From: Mangrovimicrobium sp033283385 | Lineage (GTDB): Bacteria; Pseudomonadota; Gammaproteobacteria; Pseudomonadales; Halieaceae | DNA: 64,000 nucleotides | Reading direction: 5' to 3' | NCBI GenBank assembly: GCA_033283385.1 | Contig: JAWMQQ010000004.1 | Location: forward strand, 124,001 to 188,000 | Part shown: positions 29,167-36,903 of the stretch, piece after piece | How positions within the stretch are numbered: the stretch's first letter is position 1 | How the letters are laid out: each line of letters begins with the position of its first letter | Translations under genes and position numbers: made by a program | The notes under the pieces: generated by a model | The model's input: the letters and a program-made list of their open reading frames with translations, nothing else | Told to the model about the DNA's origin: nothing | Databases searched by the model: none

Positions 29167-30549
29167 TTATTTTTCGATGAGTTCCGGGTAACCGCGGCCC
29201 ATGTATTCGGACAGTACCCGGTGGAAGTTGGTGATCTTCTGCTCCTGGTGCGGGTTGGGCCGCGTGCCGCGGAAGCCGCGGGATTTCATGCCGCGCTGCA
29301 CCCACTCCATGTTGGCGAAGTCCTGCGCCAGCACCGAGCCCCATTTTTCCGCGGTCGGCTCGGCTTGCACCCACTCGGGTTTGGGCTCCTGCCCTTCCGG
29401 GAAGCGCTCCAGCGCGTAGGACTCGAAGATGCAGTAGTTGGGGTCGTCGCCGTACGGCCGGGTGCGGTAGCACAGGGCGAAGGTGGCGCCCTGCAGGATG
29501 GTCTGGTTGGGGAACAGGCTCCAGGCCAAACCGGCTTCAGCGGCGATCTCCGGCGGAATCTCCGGCCACTCCACGCCGCGCGCGGCGTCGTCGGCCTTTG
29601 CCGATTTCATCAGGTGGGCGATCACCTCGTTGCCGGGAGTGCCCTCGGGCAACTCGTCCACCAGGCGCTTCGCCGCGTTCACCAGGGTCTCGGTGGCGGC
29701 GGCGTAGTTCACCGTCTCGTAGTTCTCGCGGATCAGCTCGTAGGTGGAGATGCGCGGGTCCTGGTCCTTGCGGCCCACCCGGGTGACGTTGCTGCTCTGG
29801 CTGTTCTTCGCCGAGGCGTCGCGCTCGTCGAAGCCGCTGACGCTGTGCGGACCGTAGGGCTTGCTGAAGGCGTAGTACTCGCCGTATTTCAGCAGCTGGG
29901 TGTGGGTGCCGGCGACGTGGTAGGGCTCCATGAAGGCCTCGATCGCGGTCTTCCAGTTGCAGGGGTAGATCGCCCACTGCCGCCACTTGTAGCGCATCTT
30001 GTCGAATTCGAAGTGGTCGAGGATGCGCGCGGCGGGCGCCATGAAGTCCGCCAGCGGCTCGCAGTCGGGGTCCATGTTGACGTACACCCAGCCGCCCCAG
30101 GTATCGCAGTGCAGGCTGGTCAGGCAGGTCAGCGACGGATCGTCGAGGGTGCCCTGCCAGTCGGGCTTGTCGAGGATGTAGGTGTTCTCGCCTTCCAGGT
30201 TGTAGGTCCAGCCGTGGAAACCGCAGACGAAATTGGCCTTGCGGCCGCGGGTGCCGTTGGTGCTGTCGGGGGAGTTGATCAGCTGGCGGCCGCGGTGCGG
30301 GCAGACGTTGTAATAGGCCTTGATCGTGTCCGGTGCGGTGCGGATGACGATGATCGACTCGTCGCAGATGTTGTAGGTGAAGTAGTCGCCCACCTGCGGG
30401 ATGTCCTCCACGCGGCCGGCCATCTGCCAGATTTTCGGCCACAGCAGCTCCTTCTCCGCCTTGGCGTACTCCGGGCAGATGAAGGCTTCCACCGGGTAGG
30501 TGAGGGGTTCGCCGACCTCCTCGACGCTGATGTTTACACGCTTGTCCAT
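29167..30549 (-). CDS. Rieske non-heme iron oxygenase, catalytic subunit
   Basis: 460 aa, first gene of the minus-strand operon running to 17782. Rieske ligands Cys83/His85 (CPHRG) and Cys109/His112 (CGFHGW) with the same lengthened gap as the oxygenase at 10026; iron ligands His211 and His216 (EPYHVAGTH) with Glu208 in place of the bridging Asp. No beta subunit, ferredoxin or reductase lies in the operon. It presumably opens the pathway by hydroxylating or dealkylating the substrate. Confidence 0.9.
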   Translation of the reverse strand: MDKRVNISVEEVGEPLTYPVEAFICPEYAKAEKELLWPKIWQMAGRVEDIPQVGDYFTYNICDESIIVIRTAPDTIKAYYNVCPHRGRQLINSPDSTNGTRGRKANFVCGFHGWTYNLEGENTYILDKPDWQGTLDDPSLTCLTSLHCDTWGGWVYVNMDPDCEPLADFMAPAARILDHFEFDKMRYKWRQWAIYPCNWKTAIEAFMEPYHVAGTHTQLLKYGEYYAFSKPYGPHSVSGFDERDASAKNSQSSNVTRVGRKDQDPRISTYELIRENYETVNYAAATETLVNAAKRLVDELPEGTPGNEVIAHLMKSAKADDAARGVEWPEIPPEIAAEAGLAWSLFPNQTILQGATFALCYRTRPYGDDPNYCIFESYALERFPEGQEPKPEWVQAEPTAEKWGSVLAQDFANMEWVQRGMKSRGFRGTRPNPHQEQKITNFHRVLSEYMGRGYPELIEK

Positions 30550-30884
30550 GACAGTCTCTCGATGCGGTAGGTGGCGATGTGTGCCGTCATGCGCTGTTGC
30601 GGTCGTCTCGCGGGAGTATCAGGCAGCGGGCAGGCATCGCCGTATTTTATAATCAACAACGGTGTTTATTATATGCACATCCGGGTGGATATAACAATAT
30701 GGGCGCCCTCGATAGGGCCCGGCCAGTATACCCAAAGTGGTCACGAGCGGTAATAAAGGTGGCGGTGCCCGGGCGCGGCGTGAAGGCGCGACGCGCAGGT
30801 GGGCGGGAACGAGCCCGGGATGGGGAGGGGAGCGGCGGCCGGGGCCGCCGGGTTACAGGGGGTGCCGGGGGGCGATATGCCCCC
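30550..30884. other. Intergenic region upstream of the Rieske operon
   Basis: No gene is supported. The half nearest the Rieske start (about 30620-30720) is AT-rich and would hold the promoter of the long minus-strand operon. A GC-rich perfect palindrome CGGCGGCC-GG-GGCCGCCG at 30833-30850, past the aldehyde dehydrogenase stop, may serve as its terminator, but no T tract follows on that strand. Confidence 0.4.
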
Positions 30885-32369
30885 TCACAGGCCGCCGAGG
30901 GCGATGTACTTGATCTCCAGGTAGTCGTCGGCGCCGTACTTCGAGCCTTCGCGGCCCAGGCCAGAGGCCTTCACGCCGCCGAAAGGCGCCACCTCGGTGG
31001 AGATGAAGCCCTCATTGACCCCGATTATTCCGAACTCCAGTCCCGAAGAGACCCGGAAAATCCGGCCGACGTCGCGGGCGTAGAAATAGGCGGCGAGGCC
31101 GTAGGGGGTGTCATTCGCCAGGTCGAGCGCTTCGGCCTCGGTGTCGAAGCGGAACAGCGGCGCCACCGGGCCGAAGGTCTCCTCGCTGAAGATCAGGGCC
31201 TCCCTGGGTACGTCGGTCAGGACCGTCGGCTCGAAGAAATTGCCGCCCAGCGGGTGCCGCTTGCCCCCGGTCGCGATCTTCGCGCCCCTGTCCAGCGCAT
31301 CGGCGATATGCTCTTCCATCTTGGCTACCGCGTTCTGGTCGATCAGCGGCCCTTGGACGACGCCGGGATCGACGCCGTTGCCCACCTGCAACCTGGCTGT
31401 CTCCTGCGCCAGTCGCGCGGCGAACTCGTCGTAGATACCGGACTGGACCAGCAGGCGGTTGGCGGCGACACAGGACTGCCCGCAGTTGCGGTACTTGGCG
31501 GCAATGGCGCCGGCGACCGCGGCCTCGAGATCGGCATCGTCGAACACGATGAAGGGCGCGTTGCCGCCCAGTTCCATGCTGGTCTTCTTGATGGTGGGCG
31601 CGCACTGCTCGAGCAGTTTGGCGCCAATCTCCGTGGAGCCGGTAAACGACAGCTTGCGCACCCCGGGGTTGCTCGTCAGTTCGCCGCCGATGGCGGCGGC
31701 GGAGCCGGTGACGATGTTACAGACCCCCCGCGGCAGGCCGGCCCGCTCGGCGAGCACGCCCAGGGCGAGGGCGGACAACGGTGTCTGCGACGCCGGCTTG
31801 ATCACGCCGGTGCAGCCCACGGCCCAGCCGGGGCCCGCCTTGCGGGTGATCATCGCCGCGGGGAAATTCCACGGCGTGATGGCGGCGAAGACGCCGATCG
31901 GTGCTTTATCCACCAGGATCCGGCGGCCATCCAGGTTGGGCGGCACGATATCGCCGTAGATGCGCTTGGCTTCCTCGGAGAACCACTCGATGAATCCGGC
32001 GGCGTAGAGTATTTCGCCTTTGGCCTCGACCAGCGCCTTGCCCTGCTCGGCGGTGAGGATCAGGGCCAGGTCGTCGATGTGCTCGTGCATCAGGTTGAAC
32101 AGCCGGCGCAGGACGGCCGAGCGCTCCTTGGGCAGCACTTCGCGCCATTCCTTCAGCGCCCGCTCTGCTGCCGCTATCGCTCGCGCCGTCTCCGCCTGGC
32201 CTCCCTTCGGCACCCGCCCGACCAGTTCCCCGGTGGCGGGATTGCGCACTTCAATGGTCTCGCCTCTGTCCGCCTGCACCCACTCGCCGTCGATCAGCAT
32301 CGCCTGTCGAAACAGGTCGGGGTCGGCAAGCGGGAGGGTGACGGGTGCTTCGCTGGATTGGCTACTCAT
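30885..32369 (-). CDS. Succinate-semialdehyde dehydrogenase-type aldehyde dehydrogenase
   Basis: 494 aa from ATG 32369; an in-frame TTG two codons earlier is less likely. Catalytic Cys300 (NCGQSCV), Glu266 (MELGGNAP), Asn168 (TPWNFPAAM) and the GSTEIG loop match the GabD/glutarate-semialdehyde dehydrogenase branch of the ALDH family. Third gene of an operon with a DapA-type aldolase and an ornithine-cyclodeaminase-type protein; it would oxidise the (semi)aldehyde released by the aldolase. Confidence 0.9.
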   Translation of the reverse strand: MSSQSSEAPVTLPLADPDLFRQAMLIDGEWVQADRGETIEVRNPATGELVGRVPKGGQAETARAIAAAERALKEWREVLPKERSAVLRRLFNLMHEHIDDLALILTAEQGKALVEAKGEILYAAGFIEWFSEEAKRIYGDIVPPNLDGRRILVDKAPIGVFAAITPWNFPAAMITRKAGPGWAVGCTGVIKPASQTPLSALALGVLAERAGLPRGVCNIVTGSAAAIGGELTSNPGVRKLSFTGSTEIGAKLLEQCAPTIKKTSMELGGNAPFIVFDDADLEAAVAGAIAAKYRNCGQSCVAANRLLVQSGIYDEFAARLAQETARLQVGNGVDPGVVQGPLIDQNAVAKMEEHIADALDRGAKIATGGKRHPLGGNFFEPTVLTDVPREALIFSEETFGPVAPLFRFDTEAEALDLANDTPYGLAAYFYARDVGRIFRVSSGLEFGIIGVNEGFISTEVAPFGGVKASGLGREGSKYGADDYLEIKYIALGGL

Positions 32370-32396
32370 GGTCAATTCTCGTGTCTTTGCAGTTCG

Positions 32397-33407
32397 TTAT
32401 GCGGGATTGCGGCCGGTGAAGAAGGCTTCGTCCGGGTCGGCGGTCGGGTTGAGGCCGGACAGCTCCAGGCCGCGCCTGAGTTTGTCCATGTCCTTCTTGT
32501 GGACGCGGGCGGTAGGACCGCGCAGCGGTCCGCCGTTGTAGCCCTGCAGCCAGCCGTGATACTTCCACAGCATGCGGTTGAGCAGGCCCTGGCCGCCGAA
32601 GCCCACCTCCAGCACGGCCTTGCGCGCCTTGTCGATCCGGTACCACTCCTGGGTGGCCTCGTCGAACTTGCCCGCCATCAGCAGCGCGTGGACCCTGGGC
32701 AGCCAGGAGCCCATGTAGGACGAATAGTTGGTCCCGGAGAACGGAATCGGCATCAGCTGCCCCAGCGGAACCAGGTCGAACTCGATGGGGGAGGAGATCA
32801 CCACTTCCTCGTGGAACTCCCGGTGCACCTCGATCTGGGCCATGAAGTTGGGAAAGCCGCCTTCGGCCTTGATGGCGACGATATTCGGGCAGTCGTCGAC
32901 CAGGCGGCGCAGGATGGGCACCGGGATGTCGGCCGGGTGGAGCCTGCCGAAGCCCCAGGTGGGTACCGGGAACAGCATCACGCCGAGGTTGGTCGCGTCG
33001 CACAGTGCCCGGGTGTAGTCGTAGATGTCTTCCAGCGTTTGCGGATAGAAATAGGGGGGGTAGCACAGCAGCATCATCTCCACGCCGGCCTGCTCGGCCA
33101 CCTTCGCCGCCTCGATGTTGTCCTCGAGGGTGTTGAAGGCGGCGTGATGAAAGGTGATCAGCCGCTCTCCGGCCTGGTCGACCATGATCTCGCAGAAGCG
33201 GGCGTACTCGTCCAGCGTCACGGCGACTTCCGAGCACGCGAGGCTGCCGATAAAGCCGTGGGAGATGGCCGTTTCGACGTCGTGGCGGATGGCCTTTTCG
33301 TTCAGCGATTTAAAATCGGCTGTCATGGTCGGTATGGTGACGTTGGCCACACCGACGAGCTTTTCCCGGCCCCAGGCACGGGCTTCCTGTCTGGTGAATG
33401 TCGGCAT
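32397..33407 (-). CDS. DapA-family (dihydrodipicolinate synthase-like) aldolase or dehydratase
   Basis: 336 aa from ATG 33407. TIM-barrel class I lyase with Schiff-base Lys180 (IVAIKAEGG). The position of the family Tyr (YNVP-type motif) is Phe146 here (LFPVPTWG), which is unusual and argues against a standard DHDPS/NAL reaction. The C-terminus is long. It lies 20 bases after the OCD-like gene and 27 before the aldehyde dehydrogenase gene. Probably cleaves or dehydrates a 2-oxo acid intermediate; substrate unknown. Confidence 0.85.
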   Translation of the reverse strand: MPTFTRQEARAWGREKLVGVANVTIPTMTADFKSLNEKAIRHDVETAISHGFIGSLACSEVAVTLDEYARFCEIMVDQAGERLITFHHAAFNTLEDNIEAAKVAEQAGVEMMLLCYPPYFYPQTLEDIYDYTRALCDATNLGVMLFPVPTWGFGRLHPADIPVPILRRLVDDCPNIVAIKAEGGFPNFMAQIEVHREFHEEVVISSPIEFDLVPLGQLMPIPFSGTNYSSYMGSWLPRVHALLMAGKFDEATQEWYRIDKARKAVLEVGFGGQGLLNRMLWKYHGWLQGYNGGPLRGPTARVHKKDMDKLRRGLELSGLNPTADPDEAFFTGRNPA

Positions 33408-33427
33408 AATCGCAATCCTGGCTGTAA

Positions 33428-34435
33428 TCAGACCTGTTTGGTGGCGAAAGAAATGGGCAGGGGCGTGGCGATGCCAGCCTCCAGTGCGCGCTCGAGCAGC
33501 ATGCCGGCCACGACCACGTCCTGCAGCCCGCCGCCGACGGACTTGAACATCGGGTAGCGGGCTCCGGCCAGGCGCTGCGACAGGGCCCCCGACATCAGGG
33601 CGTCGAGGGCGACGCACTTGTCCTCGAAATCCACGCCCGCCCCGGCCGCCGCAATCATGTCGCCGGTCTCGTTGACCACCTCGTGGACCATGTCGCAGAC
33701 GATAAGGTCGCTCTGCGCCACCACCGACACGTCGATTTCCCGCTGCTGCGGAATCGTGGAGCCGATCGAGACGGTGAGCGCGCCGGGTTTTATCCAGTCG
33801 CCGAAAAGAATCGGGCGCTCGCCGTGGGAGCGGGCGGCGGCCAGCACGATATCGGCGTCGCCGACCGCCTCCTCGGCGCTGGCCGCCGCCACGGTCGGGA
33901 TTTCCAGCTCGGCGCCGATGGTTTGCGCAAAGGCTTCCCGGCGGGCGGGTGTGGGACTGAATACCCGGATTTCGCTGAAGTCGCGGATGGCGGCAAACGC
34001 CCGCGTGTGCATGATCCCCTCCAGGCCGCTACCCAACACCGCCAGGGTGCCCGTGCGGGCCGGCGCCATCCTGTCCACGGCCGCGGCGGAAGTCGCCGCG
34101 GTGCGATACCCGGTCACCTTCTCGGCGTCGACGAAGGCGACGATGCTGCTGGTCTGCCGGTCGAAGAGCACGATCACGTACTGCACGCCCGCACCCGGCG
34201 TCTCGGATGCCATACCCATCAGTTTGGCGCCGAAATAGCGCCCCCCCGGGGGGACGGCCGGCAGGGTTCGCAACCAGGACTTGCCGCTGGAGGCGATCGA
34301 GCGCGGCGGGGTCGCCGCCGGTTCCTGCGGGTGCGAGTAGGCCTCCTGCAGGGCGCTGATGGCCAGTTTCCAGTCGAAGACGGCCGAGGCCGTCTCCGAG
34401 GAGATGAATACGGGCGATGCGTTGTTCGGGTTCAT
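33428..34435 (-). CDS. Ornithine cyclodeaminase/mu-crystallin family protein
   Basis: 335 aa NAD(P)-binding protein with GYRTAATSAAAVD and the Rossmann loop LAVLGSGLEGIMHTRAF. The family includes ornithine cyclodeaminase, ketimine reductase and several amino-acid or imino-acid dehydrogenases. First gene of the minus-strand operon OCD-DapA-ALDH and divergent from a GntR/FCD regulator. The company of an aldolase and a semialdehyde dehydrogenase points to degradation of a nitrogen-containing acid or cyclic imine, but this is inference. Confidence 0.87.
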   Translation of the reverse strand: MNPNNASPVFISSETASAVFDWKLAISALQEAYSHPQEPAATPPRSIASSGKSWLRTLPAVPPGGRYFGAKLMGMASETPGAGVQYVIVLFDRQTSSIVAFVDAEKVTGYRTAATSAAAVDRMAPARTGTLAVLGSGLEGIMHTRAFAAIRDFSEIRVFSPTPARREAFAQTIGAELEIPTVAAASAEEAVGDADIVLAAARSHGERPILFGDWIKPGALTVSIGSTIPQQREIDVSVVAQSDLIVCDMVHEVVNETGDMIAAAGAGVDFEDKCVALDALMSGALSQRLAGARYPMFKSVGGGLQDVVVAGMLLERALEAGIATPLPISFATKQV

Positions 34436-34542
34436 GGCAGTGTCCTCGGGGGGGCGAGCGCCGTCGTCTCTCCCGAGCGTAGCCTCCGGCGATTAGGGAT
34501 AGTGGACTGTCGTTTTATGCTGTTTGAATTAATTTAATAATG

Positions 34543-34562
34543 ATATTGAGATGTGTCAATAT
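34543..34562. promoter_or_regulatory. Inverted repeat in the OCD/GntR divergent region
   Basis: ATATTGA-gatgtg-TCAATAT, a perfect seven-base-arm inverted repeat in an AT-rich gap between divergent genes. A plausible operator for the adjacent GntR/FCD regulator. Confidence 0.45.
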
Positions 34563-34624
34563 GTGAATTGAGTTATTATCGGTATCGCTGTCCCATCGAC
34601 ACGACCTGACCCCTGAGATACGGT

Positions 34625-35311
34625 GTGAGCATGACAAAACCCGTGGCTACCGTGCACCCGAGACAACGCGACCTGGCGAAATTGCGCCGCTATGTCGATG
34701 AGGCCAGGCGGGAAGACAGGCGCCGCTTGCCCTCCGAGGCGCGGCTCGCAGAGGAACTGGACATCTCACGTGCGCGGCTGAGGGGGCTGCTCAAAATCCT
34801 CGAAGGGGAGGGGCTCATCTGGCGTCATGTGGGCAAGGGAACATTCATCGGTGAGCGCCCGCTGACTACCGAACTCACCTCGATGCCGGACATGTTGACG
34901 CCTCCGGAGGCCTTCGAGACTCGCCTGGTCATCGAGCCGGAGATTGCCGCACTCGCCGCTCGCCGCGCAACGCCGGCACAGATCGAGGAAATGCGGCTCT
35001 GCCTGCAGCGGATGCAGGAGTTCGACGAGTTCGACCAGTGGGCGGTCTGGGATGAACGGCTGCATCGCCTTGTGGCGAAGGCGGCCGACAATACCCTGCT
35101 GCTGGCCGTTTACGACACCATCCGGGAGAGCGCCCCGTCGGGTATGCGCAATATCATCAACCGGGTGTTTTCCCTGCACACCCGCGATGAAAGCAATATC
35201 GAACACCAGCGTTTCATCGAGGCGATCGCCGAGCACGATCCGCAAAAGGCGGAGTCCCTGATGCGCGCGCATCTCCAGGCGATCAGGCAGATCATGTTCG
35301 GTGATTTCTGA
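34625..35311 (+). CDS. GntR-family transcriptional regulator, FadR/FCD type
   Basis: 228 aa from GTG 34625 (an ATG two codons later is equally possible). N-terminal winged helix (RRLPSEARLAEELDISRARL, KGTFIGERP), then an all-helical FCD domain with the Asp/His metal or effector ligand pattern (RLVIEPEIAALAARR, DERLHRLVAKAA, EHQRFIEAIAEHDPQKAE). Divergent from the OCD-DapA-ALDH operon with an inverted repeat in between, hence its probable regulator; it may also govern the OYE/TonB receptor genes downstream. Confidence 0.9.
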   Translation: MSMTKPVATVHPRQRDLAKLRRYVDEARREDRRRLPSEARLAEELDISRARLRGLLKILEGEGLIWRHVGKGTFIGERPLTTELTSMPDMLTPPEAFETRLVIEPEIAALAARRATPAQIEEMRLCLQRMQEFDEFDQWAVWDERLHRLVAKAADNTLLLAVYDTIRESAPSGMRNIINRVFSLHTRDESNIEHQRFIEAIAEHDPQKAESLMRAHLQAIRQIMFGDF

Positions 35312-35393
35312 AGGCCGTGTAACCGGCGGGGTATGTCTTGCCTGCCGCCGCGGGCTCGAGCAAAGACCACACGATTCTTGTATATAAGCAAAG

Positions 35394-35433
35394 CCGATGT
35401 ATCCGATAAATACTATCGATTTTACAATATCGG
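35394..35433 (+). promoter_or_regulatory. Conserved element, copy A (GATAA-N8-GATTTTACA)
   Basis: Begins CCGATGTATCCGATAA and contains GATTTTACA at 35418-35426. The same element with identical spacing precedes the genes at 39610, 56937 and 58025. TTTACA could serve as a -35 box, with TATATC about 16 bases downstream; the CGAT repeats upstream look like an activator site. 154 bases before the OYE start. Confidence 0.65.
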
Positions 35434-35579
35434 AAGGCTTTCTATATCTTCGTTCCATAACTAACGCATAACACCGCGTCACTTGTACCGTCCGGAACAG
35501 CCCGCTTCTACAGCGCTGTCACACGCTGGCAGAAGCCTGCGGACGGACGGAAGCGCAATTTACGGTTGGAACGAATTTA

Positions 35580-36764
35580 ATGCCTTCATCTTCTCGAATC
35601 GATGCCCTTATGCAGCCCGCGGAAGTGTGCGGTATGACGCTTCCCAACCGGGTGATCATGTCGCCGATGACCCGCGGCGCATCGCCTAACGGCGTGCCGA
35701 CCCCTGAGGTGGCTGCATACTACCGGCGCCGGGTCGAAGGCGGTGTGGGGACGATATTCACCGAGTCCGTGTTCATCGACGACAAGGGCACGATGGGTAA
35801 ATTCGACCTCGAAGGCGGCGACGACAGCAAAACCGGCTGGCCTGTCATGTTCAACCGGGAGCCACTCGAGGGTTGGCGTCGTGTCGTCGACGAGGTTCAC
35901 GCCGCAGGCGGCCTGATTTTTCCCCAGCTGATGCATCTGGGCATACAGAGAAGCCCGGCCAAAGGGCAGAGCTGGTCGGATATCCACATTTCCAGTCCCA
36001 GCGGTATCTGGGGTACCCCGCAACAGATTGCAGCCCTGCCCGAGGAAAAGGCGGCGGCGCTCAACTGTCCCGAAAAGGCTATGACCGAAGCGGAGATCCT
36101 TGCGGCGATCGACGCCTTCGCCTCGGGGGCTGCGAACGCGAAATCGGTGGGTTTCGACGGCATCGCCCTGCACGGGGGGCACGGCTACCTCATCGATAAC
36201 TTCATGCGCGAAGAGACCAACCTCCGGACCGACAAATGGGGCGGCGACCACAAGCAGCGCATGCGTTTCGCGGTTGAACTGGTGCGTGCGGTGCGCGCGG
36301 CCATCGGCGACAGGATGCCGATTTCGTTCCGTTTCTCGCAGTGGACGCATCACGACGTGGACGCGATGCTGACCAAGACGCCGCAGGAACTGCAGGACAT
36401 CCTCGAACTGCTGGTCGAGGCGGGTGTGGATATCTTCGAGGCCAGTGCCCGGGATTTTCGCGACCCTGTGTACGAAGGCTCCCCGCTGAATATTTCCTCC
36501 TGGACGAAGAAGTTTGTCGACAAGCCCGTGGTGATGGTCGGCGGCACCGGCGTGCGCCGCGAGCGACACGAATCGGCGCTGAAGCCGCCCCAGGTAGTCG
36601 ACAATGTGGACGAGATCATGGAGCGGTTCGCCAACGGCGAATTCGACCTGCTGGCAATCGGACGGGCGCTGCTGAACGACCCGGACTGGCTGCGGCGGGC
36701 GCAATCCGGCGAAGACTTCCTGCCCTTCAATCCCGAGTGCCTGAAGATGGGCTATGTCCAGTGA
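35580..36764 (+). CDS. Old Yellow Enzyme-family NADH:flavin oxidoreductase
   Basis: 394 aa FMN-dependent single-domain TIM barrel: MTLPNRVIMSPMTRG at the N-terminus, LHGGHGYLIDNFMREETN with the substrate-anion binding His pair, and GRALLNDPDW at the phosphate-binding end. Reduces activated C=C bonds of enones or related compounds with NAD(P)H. It follows element A and is followed by a TonB receptor gene, so it is likely part of a substrate-induced uptake and reduction set. Confidence 0.9.
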   Translation: MPSSSRIDALMQPAEVCGMTLPNRVIMSPMTRGASPNGVPTPEVAAYYRRRVEGGVGTIFTESVFIDDKGTMGKFDLEGGDDSKTGWPVMFNREPLEGWRRVVDEVHAAGGLIFPQLMHLGIQRSPAKGQSWSDIHISSPSGIWGTPQQIAALPEEKAAALNCPEKAMTEAEILAAIDAFASGAANAKSVGFDGIALHGGHGYLIDNFMREETNLRTDKWGGDHKQRMRFAVELVRAVRAAIGDRMPISFRFSQWTHHDVDAMLTKTPQELQDILELLVEAGVDIFEASARDFRDPVYEGSPLNISSWTKKFVDKPVVMVGGTGVRRERHESALKPPQVVDNVDEIMERFANGEFDLLAIGRALLNDPDWLRRAQSGEDFLPFNPECLKMGYVQ

Positions 36765-36903
36765 CGCGAACCAGTTCCGCCGGCAGCGTCGAGTAGCAGT
36801 GCAGATTTTCACAGCCTGGAGCGAGAGGTTGGCGGGCCAGGCTTAAGCCGGCGTTAACCCGATTCCAGGACTTTACATAACAATACACCTGAGAGACGTA
36901 AGC

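Noticed and set aside
30579..33557. Open frame of 992 codons on the plus strand
   Set aside because: It runs antisense to the aldehyde dehydrogenase and DapA-type genes, has the Arg/Gly/Ala-rich low-complexity look of a GC-rich shadow frame, and contains no recognisable domain.
36797..36830. GATTTTCACAGCC before the second TonB receptor as a fifth copy of the A-D element
   Set aside because: Only the GATTTT part matches; the GATAA box at the fixed 13-base offset is missing.
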